Source of the DNA: Alphaproteobacteria bacterium
Lineage (GTDB): Bacteria; Pseudomonadota; Alphaproteobacteria; UBA8366; GCA-2717185
Direction: 5' to 3'
DNA: 64,000 nucleotides
Assembly (NCBI GenBank): GCA_021774435.1
Contig: JAJFJB010000249.1
Location: 1 to 64,000, forward strand
Shown: positions 39,147-48,300 of the stretch, in pieces
Numbering within the stretch: position 1 is the first letter of the stretch
Layout: the number at the start of each line of letters is the position of its first letter
Notes under the pieces: generated by a model
Databases searched by the model: none
Seen by the model: only the letters and a program-made list of their open reading frames with translations
What the model was told of the DNA's origin: nothing
Translations under genes and position numbers: made by a program

Positions 39147-39878
39147 TCAACGCCAGGCGAAAACCGGCTGTTCCAGATGATCGACGCGCGTGTCGCGACC
39201 GAAGATGCCGACTTCGCGGAATTGATAGATCAACGCTGCTGTCGGGGCATGGACCTTGGCGCGGGCGATGTTGAGGCGGATGAGGGGGCGGTCGCTTTCG
39301 GGAATCGAGGCGAACTCAGGTGTTTCCGGCCGGGCGAGGCGTTCCAGGGTTACGATATGCACGCGCTCGACTTCGCCGGGTTCGGGTACGACGTTGACGG
39401 AACCGCCGGCCCACATCACGACTGGCGTGATCCGATAGCCGGACCGGGTCGGATAATCGTCGAGCAGGCCGATGACGGAGTCTTCGCCCAGTTCGACACC
39501 CATTTCCTCGTGCAGTTCCCGCAAAGCCGCTTCGACGGAATTTTCCCCCGGATCGACACGTCCGCCGGGCAGTGCGAACTGCCGCGAATGCGCGTTCAGC
39601 GACGCGGTTCGGCGGGTCAGCAGAAAGGCGGCACCATGCCGCGAATCGACGACCGTTATGGCAACGGCCGCATGTGTCAGCCCGTCGTCAACGACCCGAC
39701 GATCTTCGAAGCGATTGATATTTTCACTAATTTTGGTACGCAAATCGTCGTCATAATTGTAGGACACGGTCAGGTTTGGCCTCTGAAGGGTGCAGGGGGA
39801 GCTGGCACGAATTTGTGAACACGCTACAGCCCCAGGACGGTGTGGCGCAATGTCGAAACCGGTTGTCTGGCACCCCAT
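39147..39878 (-). CDS. NUDIX hydrolase (CoA pyrophosphatase-like)
   Basis: LLTRRTASLNAHSRQFALPGGRVDPGENSVEAALRELHEEMGVELGEDSVIGLLDDYPTRSGYRITPVV; N-terminal ~37 aa probably not coding, GTG at 39767 (VSYNYDDDLRTK) is an alternative start. Confidence 0.88.
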   Translation of the reverse strand: MGCQTTGFDIAPHRPGAVACSQIRASSPCTLQRPNLTVSYNYDDDLRTKISENINRFEDRRVVDDGLTHAAVAITVVDSRHGAAFLLTRRTASLNAHSRQFALPGGRVDPGENSVEAALRELHEEMGVELGEDSVIGLLDDYPTRSGYRITPVVMWAGGSVNVVPEPGEVERVHIVTLERLARPETPEFASIPESDRPLIRLNIARAKVHAPTAALIYQFREVGIFGRDTRVDHLEQPVFAWR

Positions 39879-39922
39879 GAGCGCCTAAATCTCTATAATT
39901 CAGTCATTTATGCAGGTGCATA

Positions 39923-41530
39923 ATGGTTTCTGCCGCAAATACGGCGTTATCCGAACCGGCCATCCACGACGGTTATCGCGTCAGTATCGAACCGTGTGAC
40001 GATCGGATTCGCGTGATTTTCAACGGCGAAACGGTCGCCGATAGTACGCGTGCCTTTCTGATGCATGAAACGCGGCTGCCATCGGCTTACTATTTTCCGT
40101 TGGAGGATGTGCGAAGCGAATACCTTCTGCGCAACGACCTCCTTACGCATTGTCCCTTTAAGGGAAACGCTTCCTATTGGTCGCTGAAGGTCGGTGATCG
40201 AACCGCCGAAAATTCGGTTTGGAGCTATGAAGACCCGTATGACGAAGCCGCCGTTATCGGCGGGTTTCTAGCGTTCGATTGGGGAGCGATGGATGGATGG
40301 TTCGTTGGCGACGAGCCCATCGCCGAACAGCCACGGAACGACGTTGCAGCGCGGGAAAATCCCTTCGTCAAATGGGTGATTGACGACGCCTGGAAGGCGA
40401 CGTCGGCGCCGGACTTCGTGGCGCGGCTTGCAGCCGCACTGATAGCGGCGGAATTTCCGGTCTGGCGGTTGCGGTTGCTGGTCCGCACACTGAACCCGCA
40501 ATTGTTCGCCAACGCCTATACATGGCAGCGCGATATTGACGGGATCGACGAATTTCAAGCGACTCACGCGGGCCTGCAAAGTGCGCAATATCGTGACAGC
40601 CCGTTCGCACCGATTCTCGCGGGAGAGGGCGGTATCCGCCGGCGCCTGGAAGGCTCAAACCCGAAGCTCGATTTTCCGATCCTCGAGGACCTCGTTGCCG
40701 AGGGCGCGACCGATTACGTCGCCATGCCGGTTAGGTTTTCCGATGGGCTGATCAACATCCTGATCTTGACGTCGGACCGCCCCGGCGGATTCGCGACCGA
40801 CGAACTGGGGCAGCTCTATGAGGTGTTGCCCGCGCTGGGCCGTCAACTTGAGGCTTATGCGCAACGGGTTTCATCGCTGACGTTGCTGCGCACCTATCTC
40901 GGCCGCGACGCCGGCGAGCGGGTCATGGACGGCCTCGTGCAACGTGGCGATGGCGAAGAGGTTCATGCGGTTATCTGGATATCGGATCTGCGCGAGTCGA
41001 CGGCATTGGCGAATTCGTTGTCACGCGTCGGGTATCTTGCGGCGCTCAATCAATATTTCGACTGCGTCGCGGGTGCGGTGATCGAAAATGGCGGCGAGGT
41101 GCTGAAATTCATTGGCGATGCGGTTTTGGCAATATTCCCGATAGACGACAAGGATGACCCGCATCCCGACGCTTGCCTGCGCGCCCTGGATGCGGTTCGC
41201 GATGCCGATCGTGCGATCGCGGACGTAAACGCCGAGAGGGAGGCAAATTCGGAGGTGCCTTTACATTATGGCACGGGCCTACACCGCGGTGACATTACCT
41301 ACGGTAATATCGGCACGACCAAACGACTTGATTTTACGGTCATCGGGACCGTGGTGAATGAAGTGTCACGCATCGAATCTTTATGCAAAATTCTAGGGCA
41401 GCCGGTTCTCATGTCTTCTGCTTTTGCCCACAGTGTTTCGTCCGAACTGATCTCCCTTGGAAAGCATCAGTTGCGCGGCGTTGTGGGAGAGCAGGAGATT
41501 TTCACACTGCCGGAGTCCAAAGAGGCCTAA
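39923..41530 (+). CDS. Adenylate/guanylate cyclase domain-containing protein
   Basis: AVIWISDLRESTALANSLSRVGYLAALNQYFDCVAGAVIENGGEVLKFIGDAVLAIFPID...HYGTGLHRGDITYGNIGTTKRLDFTVIGTVVNEVSRIE (class III cyclase). Confidence 0.95.
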   Translation: MVSAANTALSEPAIHDGYRVSIEPCDDRIRVIFNGETVADSTRAFLMHETRLPSAYYFPLEDVRSEYLLRNDLLTHCPFKGNASYWSLKVGDRTAENSVWSYEDPYDEAAVIGGFLAFDWGAMDGWFVGDEPIAEQPRNDVAARENPFVKWVIDDAWKATSAPDFVARLAAALIAAEFPVWRLRLLVRTLNPQLFANAYTWQRDIDGIDEFQATHAGLQSAQYRDSPFAPILAGEGGIRRRLEGSNPKLDFPILEDLVAEGATDYVAMPVRFSDGLINILILTSDRPGGFATDELGQLYEVLPALGRQLEAYAQRVSSLTLLRTYLGRDAGERVMDGLVQRGDGEEVHAVIWISDLRESTALANSLSRVGYLAALNQYFDCVAGAVIENGGEVLKFIGDAVLAIFPIDDKDDPHPDACLRALDAVRDADRAIADVNAEREANSEVPLHYGTGLHRGDITYGNIGTTKRLDFTVIGTVVNEVSRIESLCKILGQPVLMSSAFAHSVSSELISLGKHQLRGVVGEQEIFTLPESKEA

Positions 41531-41532
41531 GC

Positions 41533-42237
41533 TCAGCCAAGCTTGCGCTGCGCAAATTCGTTCAGGATGTAGGTCGCGCTGTTCACGCACAACGAAAGTG
41601 AAATCAAGATTATTCCGAGCCCGAGTGCGAGCGACAGATCCCCTTTGCTGACCTCGAGCGCGATGGCGGTGGTCATCACCCGGGTCAAATGGTCGATGTT
41701 GCCGCCGACGATCATCACGGCGCCGACTTCCGCGCTGGCTCGGCCGAACCCCGCCAGGGCCGCCGTCGAAAGGCTGAAGCGGCCTTCCCAAAGCAGCGTC
41801 CGCAAGGTTTGAAATACGCCGGCGCCTAAAGATCGCAACTGGTCCTGATATTCGGTCCAGAGATCTTCGATGGTCTGGCGCGTCAATGCGGCAACGATCG
41901 GCGTCACCAGGATGCACTGTGCGATGATCATTGCGGCTGGTGTGAAGAGCAAACCAAGCACACCGAAAGGGCCCGCACGGGACAGCAGCAAATACACGAT
42001 CAAACCGACGACGACCGGCGGCATGCCCATCAGTGCGTTCATGATAACCACGATGATCCGGCGCCCGGGAAACGGAAAAATTGCGACAGCGGCACCGACC
42101 GGAAAGCCAATAGCGATGGCGAATCCGACCGCGACGAAGTTCACGCGTAACGACAGTCCAACGATTTCCATTAACCCTGCGTCGAGGGTGATAATCATCG
42201 CAAAGGCGGTTTGGAAGGCCGCGACGAAGTCGGTCAT
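41533..42237 (-). CDS. ABC transporter permease, tungstate-type (TupB/WtpB-like)
   Basis: VVIMNALMGMPPVVVGLIVYLLLSRAGPFGVLGLLFTPAAMIIAQCILVTPIVAALT; AGFGRASAEVGAVMIVGGNIDHLTRVMTTAIALE. Confidence 0.9.
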   Translation of the reverse strand: MTDFVAAFQTAFAMIITLDAGLMEIVGLSLRVNFVAVGFAIAIGFPVGAAVAIFPFPGRRIIVVIMNALMGMPPVVVGLIVYLLLSRAGPFGVLGLLFTPAAMIIAQCILVTPIVAALTRQTIEDLWTEYQDQLRSLGAGVFQTLRTLLWEGRFSLSTAALAGFGRASAEVGAVMIVGGNIDHLTRVMTTAIALEVSKGDLSLALGLGIILISLSLCVNSATYILNEFAQRKLG

Positions 42238-42381
42238 GCGTGCGTTTCCTGTTGTTCGTCACGTTCGCAGCGGTTTGCGATAGCACGACAGCGCTGTCGA
42301 GGAAAGAAATGGGTCGTCGGGTTCGCTGTTGGCGATACCGCGCGCTAGAATAGACCGCGCATATAGGGGGAAGTAATTGCG

Positions 42382-44565
42382 ATGTCGCTGTTGACGGGGA
42401 TGACCGTATTACAGATTGGACCAGGATCGGCCGCCGCGGTCTGTGGGCAGGCGTTTGGTAATTTGGGGGCGGCCGTTCAATGCCTCGCGAGTGATCGAAC
42501 GACACCGCTTATGGCGTTTCTCAATAGCGACAAAGAAGATGTCGGCGGCACGCTGAATGAAGCGGCGTTACGTCAATCCGCAACTCAGGCAAATATCGTC
42601 ATTTGTGAGGGATCGCCAAGCGCCTTAAAAGCGGACAATGTCCGTTTGCCGGCGCTGCACGAGATTAATCCCAATGCGGTGATTGTGGTTATTAGCCCTT
42701 TCGGTCAGACCGGTCCTTGTGCCGACGAACCAGCGACGGATTTGACCCTATTTTGTGCCAGTGGCATTTCCCGAATGCTAACCGGACAGGTTGACGATAT
42801 TGCCGAGCCGCCGATCCGGCCTGCTGGTATGCAGTCCGCGTTCATCGGCGGATTGGCAGCGGCATGTGCGGGCATGCACGCCGTGTTGGCGGGAAAGCGC
42901 GCCATCCTTGTCGATGTGTCCATTCAGGAAGCGCTGGCGACCTTGGCGGTCACCGAATTAACACGTGCCAGCCTGCATAGCCGGTTATGGTCGCGAAAAC
43001 GTCTCACCGATGGGAATGGCGCAACGGTGACTATTCTTCCGGCCAGTGATGGGTTCGTCGCCATTTCGCCGCGCGAAGACCACCAATGGGCGTCTTGGCT
43101 GAAGGTCATGGGTTCACCGAAATGGAGTGCTGAGCCACGCTTTGCCGCCAAGGGCGATCGCGTTGAAAATTGGGATGCGTTGCACGCGCTGATGTCCGAT
43201 TGGAGCCGTCAGCATGAAAAGCAATGGATCGCCGATGCGGCACAGACGGCCCATGTCCCGAGTTTTCCGTTGCGTGAACCTGCAGAACAGTTCGAGTCTG
43301 CGCAACTCGAGCAACGTGGTTTCTACCATGACTTCGATTGGAAGGGGCAGACGCTGAAAGTACCGGGGTCGCCCTATGGATTGACGATGCAGGAAAGGGG
43401 TGACGCCGATCCGGTCGAGAGTCAAGCTGGTGCTTTACCTTTATCTGGTGTCCGCGTGCTCGATTTTAGCTGGGTGATCGCCGGACCAACGACCACGCGC
43501 TACCTCGCTGCGATGGGGGCGGAGGTCATTAAGGTGGAAGCGCCGGGCCGCGGCGACCCGGGCCGCGCGTCAGAACTGCATGTCGTCTTGGGCCAGGCCA
43601 AGAAGGCAATTGTCCTGAACTTGAAAAATGACGAAGCCAAGGGCATCGCCCGCGCTCTCGCCAAGCGATCGGATATTGTTATCGAGAATTTTGGCACCGG
43701 TGTGATGGAACGGTTCGGCCTTGGTGCGGACGAGTTGCGACGCGAAAACCCAGGCTTGCTGTACATCTCCGCCTCCGGTCTTGGCCGAACCGGGCCGGAA
43801 GCGAAGGCCGTTGCTTATGGAACTTTGCTGCAGTGCTATGCCGGCTTCGCGGGATTGAACCGGCATCCGGACGTACCGCCACGCGTGGGTATGGCGTGGC
43901 TCGATCCGATGTGCGGACTGAAATTGGCATTTGCCGCCGCGGCGGGGATATGGCGCTGCCGGCAAACTGGGCTCGGTGCCCGGATCGATTTTTCCATGAT
44001 CGAAGCCATGCTGTGGACCATGGCCGGGCCGGTGATTGAGGCGCAACTGGAATCCAGGTTGGAACCGCAAGGCAATGCGTCTAACCGGTTTGCGCCGCAC
44101 GGCGTTTATCCTGCGAAAGAAGACGATGACTGGGTTGGTGTGGCGGTAAGCTCGGATAAGGAGTGGCAATCACTTTGTGCCACCGTGCCTGCCCTTTCGG
44201 ATCGGGCCGACATGAAGTTTTCTGAACGCGCAGCTTGCAAAGACGAAATCGATGACCTGTTGTCCGATTGGACGCGAACGCAATCAGCGGCGGCAGCGGC
44301 GGCACGGATGACCGAACTGGGTATCCCGGCCGCGGCCGTCGTTTCGATGTTGGACTTGGTTGACAACGAACATCTCAAAGCACGCGGCTTCTGGGATGCA
44401 GGCGATGCGGGAATAATCCCCGGACTGCCGTGGCGGGATAATGTTGGCCGGCAAACCGGATCCGCGCCGGCGCTGGGGGCCGATACGGATGCCGTGTTGC
44501 GTGATGTTTTGAATTTGACGGCCGAAGATATCGCAGCGCTTCGCGCGTCGGGCGCGATCGGCTGA
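42382..44565 (+). CDS. CaiB/BaiF CoA-transferase, double-domain (727 aa)
   Basis: Second half SGVRVLDFSWVIAGPTTTRYLAAMGAEVIKVEAPGRGDPGR; first half is a more diverged CoA-transferase III-like domain (TGMTVLQIGPGSAAAVCGQAFGNLGAAVQ). Confidence 0.92.
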   Translation: MSLLTGMTVLQIGPGSAAAVCGQAFGNLGAAVQCLASDRTTPLMAFLNSDKEDVGGTLNEAALRQSATQANIVICEGSPSALKADNVRLPALHEINPNAVIVVISPFGQTGPCADEPATDLTLFCASGISRMLTGQVDDIAEPPIRPAGMQSAFIGGLAAACAGMHAVLAGKRAILVDVSIQEALATLAVTELTRASLHSRLWSRKRLTDGNGATVTILPASDGFVAISPREDHQWASWLKVMGSPKWSAEPRFAAKGDRVENWDALHALMSDWSRQHEKQWIADAAQTAHVPSFPLREPAEQFESAQLEQRGFYHDFDWKGQTLKVPGSPYGLTMQERGDADPVESQAGALPLSGVRVLDFSWVIAGPTTTRYLAAMGAEVIKVEAPGRGDPGRASELHVVLGQAKKAIVLNLKNDEAKGIARALAKRSDIVIENFGTGVMERFGLGADELRRENPGLLYISASGLGRTGPEAKAVAYGTLLQCYAGFAGLNRHPDVPPRVGMAWLDPMCGLKLAFAAAAGIWRCRQTGLGARIDFSMIEAMLWTMAGPVIEAQLESRLEPQGNASNRFAPHGVYPAKEDDDWVGVAVSSDKEWQSLCATVPALSDRADMKFSERAACKDEIDDLLSDWTRTQSAAAAAARMTELGIPAAAVVSMLDLVDNEHLKARGFWDAGDAGIIPGLPWRDNVGRQTGSAPALGADTDAVLRDVLNLTAEDIAALRASGAIG

Positions 44566-44572
44566 CCAGGGA

Positions 44573-45490
44573 TCAGAATTCGCCGCTTCTGAATATTTCG
44601 TCGAGGCGTTCGAAATCCTCCTCTGCAATTTCCGGAAAAGGCTCGCCACGTCGGCGCAGAGCGCCGGTGAAGTTCGGGGGCCGCTTCTCATTGAACGCTG
44701 CACGGCCTTCCTCGCCGTCGGCAGTCGTCTGAATCAGCAACGTGTTGATCAGGTTCTGAACATGCCAGGCCTGATCGGTCGGAAGGTCGCCGAAACGAAC
44801 CACGAATTCCTTCATCATGCGCACGGCAACGGGTGGCATCGTCACGATGTGCCGCGCCATCTTTTCGGCCCGCTCCAGCAGTTGATCATGCGGCACGACT
44901 TCATTAATGAGGCCGATCCGCAGCGCTTCGGCGGCGTCGAATGGTTCGTCGGTGAGGAGAATTTTCATCGCGTCGATGTAGTTGAGCTGTTTTGTGAGCA
45001 GGCTCGCACCCGGGCCATGGCCGAGCCAGCCTTGGCTGAGAAGGGCGAACTTAAAACGGGCGTGTTCGGCGCTGGCGATGCGGATATCGGTTGATGCTAG
45101 AAGAATGTACAGCCCGGCGCCGGCAGCCCAGCCATTGACGGCCGCGATGACCGGTTTCCAGACTCTCGGATAATGGTCTCCCATGCGGCCGTCGACACCG
45201 GTTTTCTGACCGTGTACGGTGCCGGCGAGGGGCCAGAAGATACGCTGCGCCTTAAGCATCTCCCGTTCGTCCTCGCTCAAACCCGGGCGTGGCTGGAGAT
45301 TGTGCCCGCCACAAAAATGGCGGTCGCCTTTGCCGGTCAATATGGCGCAACGGATATCTTTGTCTTCCCAGAGTTCGATCCAGGCATCGGAAATCGCGTC
45401 TGACGTTGCCTTGTCGAGAATATTCGCCTTCTCGGGATTGTTGAGCGTGATATAGGCGACGCCGTCTCGTTTCTCGAAATCGATAGCCAT
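44573..45490 (-). CDS. Enoyl-CoA hydratase/isomerase family
   Basis: MAIDFEKRDGVAYITLNNPEKANILDKATSDAISDAWIELWEDKDIRCAILTGKGDRHFCGGHNLQ; the ORF-track start at 45778 adds ~96 aa of non-family sequence, so the start at 45490 is preferred. Confidence 0.92.
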   Translation of the reverse strand: MAIDFEKRDGVAYITLNNPEKANILDKATSDAISDAWIELWEDKDIRCAILTGKGDRHFCGGHNLQPRPGLSEDEREMLKAQRIFWPLAGTVHGQKTGVDGRMGDHYPRVWKPVIAAVNGWAAGAGLYILLASTDIRIASAEHARFKFALLSQGWLGHGPGASLLTKQLNYIDAMKILLTDEPFDAAEALRIGLINEVVPHDQLLERAEKMARHIVTMPPVAVRMMKEFVVRFGDLPTDQAWHVQNLINTLLIQTTADGEEGRAAFNEKRPPNFTGALRRRGEPFPEIAEEDFERLDEIFRSGEF

Positions 45491-45625
45491 GGCTGAATCC
45501 TTCGTTCGTTGCGCTGTTCTTTTGAGAGGTGTTCGGTTATTGACGCAGGTGGGTTTCGTAAGAAGATCATAATGGTTACGTGCAAGTATCGCATATAGCT
45601 GCGGAAAGGCATTGAGGACTCGATC

Positions 45626-46783
45626 ATGGATGACGTTGTTGTGGATGAGCGGCGCACCGCTGTCAGAGCCTTTCGGGACGTCGTCGAAAACTTGTCCGAG
45701 GATAGTGATAGTCTGGCAGCGCTGCGGACGATGACATTCTGGGGCGGCGCCGGGTTCTCGAAAGCATGGAATCCCCAATCGCCGACGGAAGGGACATTGT
45801 TCTCGATCTCCCGCGCCGAAATCGACACGTTCAAGAACCTATCCCATGTTCTCAATGCACTGGGCTGGGACGAAAATGATGGTATTGGATTCGAGGGATT
45901 CAAAACGCTGCAATATGTGATCGACATGCAGCTCAAATACCCCGATATCCGGAACCGCTACCTGGATGAGCAAAGCCTGTCGCTGAGCATTCAGGAAATA
46001 CGGACTTTCATTCACAATCGCTTCGCCAGCATTTGCGATATGAACAATGTCGACCGTGAAACGGGAATGTTTCCGACGGCGATAGCGCTTACCGAGAGCC
46101 AGAGCGCCATTCATAATTTTTTTGAGAGCCTGGCGGGCGCTAACGAAGCACGGCGCGGTGGCCTTATTCTCAATTTCGTTACGACGAATTACGACTTCAC
46201 GATTGAAACCATTCTGAACAATCTCGGTGCGGCCGACCGGCCGATTTTTCGGCAACTCTATCGGGGGATTTCTCCGCACCAGATTTGCGGGCAGTCGATT
46301 TGGGATCAGCGCCGCGGCCGGTTCGACTACAACCTCATCAAGCTCAATGGTGGGTTCGAGGTTTTGAGAGACCGTGAAGGGTACCATTTCGAATATCGCA
46401 AGCGGCCGATCGATGCGGTGCGCAACAACCCGCCTATCTTGATCTTGCCGTCCCGCGAACAGGATTATACCGATCCCTATTTCAAGGAAATTTTTCCCAA
46501 AGCCGTTCGGGTATTGCGTGAAACCAGAATTCTTCTGATCGTTGGGTACAGCATGCCGCGCGAAGACGCGCTCGTGCGGTTTGTCCTGCGGCAACTCGCA
46601 GAAAGTGGGGAAGATGCGCGTGGAAAATATATCTTCTGTGTCGATCTCAAGGGTAGCGACATTCTGGATAGCCGCTTGCGTTGGACCTTCAATTCGATTG
46701 ACCGGATCGGATGGCCAAAGGTTTTTTACTACCCTGGAAAATTCGAGGATTTTTGTGCGGAAGCCCAAGGCCCCTATGGGTGA
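45626..46783 (+). CDS. SIR2-like fold protein
   Basis: FWGGAGFSKAWNPQ (N-terminal nucleotide-binding), NFVTTNYDFTIET, LIKLNGGFEV, ILLIVGYSMPREDALVRFVLRQLAE. Confidence 0.75.
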   Translation: MDDVVVDERRTAVRAFRDVVENLSEDSDSLAALRTMTFWGGAGFSKAWNPQSPTEGTLFSISRAEIDTFKNLSHVLNALGWDENDGIGFEGFKTLQYVIDMQLKYPDIRNRYLDEQSLSLSIQEIRTFIHNRFASICDMNNVDRETGMFPTAIALTESQSAIHNFFESLAGANEARRGGLILNFVTTNYDFTIETILNNLGAADRPIFRQLYRGISPHQICGQSIWDQRRGRFDYNLIKLNGGFEVLRDREGYHFEYRKRPIDAVRNNPPILILPSREQDYTDPYFKEIFPKAVRVLRETRILLIVGYSMPREDALVRFVLRQLAESGEDARGKYIFCVDLKGSDILDSRLRWTFNSIDRIGWPKVFYYPGKFEDFCAEAQGPYG

Positions 46784-46804
46784 CCCGGCTGACGGCGCCG
46801 CATC

Positions 46805-47353
46805 GTGAGCGTTAAGGTTTACCTCGCCGGGCCGGACGTTTTTCTCCGTGGTGCGGTACAGATCGGGAAACGGAAGTCCGATTTGTGTCGGACGCACGGC
46901 ATGGAAGGGCTATTTCCCCTGGACCAAGGCGAAAACTTTGAACCCAATGCGATGCGTATCTTCAGGTCGAACGTCGATCTCATGCGACGGGCGGATGCCG
47001 GTTTGTTCAATCTGACACCTTTCCGGGGGCCGAGTGCCGACGCCGGTACGGTGTTTGAGATGGGTTTGATGTTCGCACAGGATAAGCCGGTTTTCGGATA
47101 TACAGCCGATAAGGCTTTCTACGCGGATCGCGTTGCGGCAGTGTCTGTCGACGACGCTGAAATGCGGCGTTGGGATAAAGACGGATACGAAATCGAAGAC
47201 TTTCAGCTCTTCGACAATCTCATGATTGTGGGCGCCATCCGAGATTCTGGCGGAGATATCGCTATCGTTGAAGAGTTCGCCGAGCCAACGCTCGCAGCGT
47301 TTGACGCATTCGAGGCAAGTCTCGCACAACTTCGAAAATATTTTGGGATTTGA
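46805..47353 (+). CDS. Nucleoside 2-deoxyribosyltransferase family
   Basis: VKVYLAGPDVFLRGA..., FNLTPFRGPSADAGTVFEMGLMFAQDKPVFGYTAD (catalytic DAGTxxE). Confidence 0.88.
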   Translation: MSVKVYLAGPDVFLRGAVQIGKRKSDLCRTHGMEGLFPLDQGENFEPNAMRIFRSNVDLMRRADAGLFNLTPFRGPSADAGTVFEMGLMFAQDKPVFGYTADKAFYADRVAAVSVDDAEMRRWDKDGYEIEDFQLFDNLMIVGAIRDSGGDIAIVEEFAEPTLAAFDAFEASLAQLRKYFGI

Positions 47354-47370
47354 ACGCCGGTTCTTTCCAC

Positions 47371-47409
47371 GCGGATCGGCGTGGGAATTTGCAAGATTTG
47401 TAATCTTGC
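47371..47409 (+). terminator. Two tandem small hairpins after the deoxyribosyltransferase gene
   Basis: TTCCACGC...GCGTGGGA, then GCAAGATT-TGT-AATCTTGC (47391-47409, perfect 8-bp stem). Confidence 0.5.
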
Positions 47410-47561
47410 GGTTACACCGCCGCCATAAAATTGCGCGGCGATTGCGACTGGCGCGGCGAATCGTCCCATGTCATTGTATGCAGGGGCAATGGGCGCTAGT
47501 TCCCCGGACATGATCGGTGGATCCATAGGGATTCGTAATTGCGATCGACTGGGAGATTAAG

Positions 47562-48287
47562 ATGGCGAAAGTTGCGGTAGTGACCGGTGGAACCCGTGGG
47601 ATCGGCGAAGCGATTTCAATTGGTCTTAAAGAAGCCGGCTATGTGGTAGCGGCGAACTATGCGTATCGGGATGAGGATGCGAACATTTTCCGCGATAAGA
47701 CCGGAATTCCCGTTTACAAGTTCGATGTTGCGGATCTCGACGCTTGTCAGGAAGCGATTGGCAAGATTGAAGCGGATCTGGGACCCGTGGAAATTCTCGT
47801 CAACAATGCCGGCATCACCAAAGACGTGCCACTGCACCGCATGACGGCGGAACAATGGACATCCGTTGTCCACACGGATCTCGACAGCGTGTTTACGATG
47901 TCCCGCAGCGTTATCGAAGGTATGCGGTCCCGCAACTTCGGTCGGATCGTCAATATTTCTTCGATCAATGGTCAAAAGGGGCAGTTCGGGCAAACGAACT
48001 ATTCCGCGGCCAAAGCCGGCGTGATTGGCTTTACGAAAGCGTTGGCGCAGGAAACGGCGTCCAAAGGCATTACCGTGAACTGTGTCGCACCCGGTTATAT
48101 CGCGACAGAAATGGTCCGCGCCGTTCCCGAAGAAATTCTAAATACCAAAGTGATCCCGCAAATCCCGGTCGGCCGTCTTGGCGAAAGCCCCGAGATTGCC
48201 CGTTGTGTTCTGTTCTTGGCGTCGGATGACGCAGGCTTCATTACCGGAGCGACCCTGACCGCCAATGGCGGACAATACTTCACCTAA
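47562..48287 (+). CDS. phaB: Acetoacetyl-CoA reductase (PhaB-like SDR)
   Basis: AVVTGGTRGIGEAISIGLKEAGY..., VNISSINGQKGQFGQTNYSAAKAGVIGFTKALAQE..., C-term TANGGQY. Confidence 0.92.
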   Translation: MAKVAVVTGGTRGIGEAISIGLKEAGYVVAANYAYRDEDANIFRDKTGIPVYKFDVADLDACQEAIGKIEADLGPVEILVNNAGITKDVPLHRMTAEQWTSVVHTDLDSVFTMSRSVIEGMRSRNFGRIVNISSINGQKGQFGQTNYSAAKAGVIGFTKALAQETASKGITVNCVAPGYIATEMVRAVPEEILNTKVIPQIPVGRLGESPEIARCVLFLASDDAGFITGATLTANGGQYFT

Positions 48288-48300
48288 AAGGGTTTCTGCG

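Noticed and set aside
38814-39818. 334-aa plus-strand ORF over tRNA-Ser and the NUDIX gene
   Set aside because: Runs through the tRNA and antisense to a clear NUDIX gene; no family-like sequence.
41393-42505. 370-aa minus ORF overlapping the TupB-like permease
   Set aside because: Arg/His-rich out-of-frame shadow of the permease, which has a convincing TM pattern.
45839-46897. 352-aa minus ORF antisense to the SIR2-like gene
   Set aside because: Antisense shadow; plus-strand gene has clear SIR2-fold motifs.
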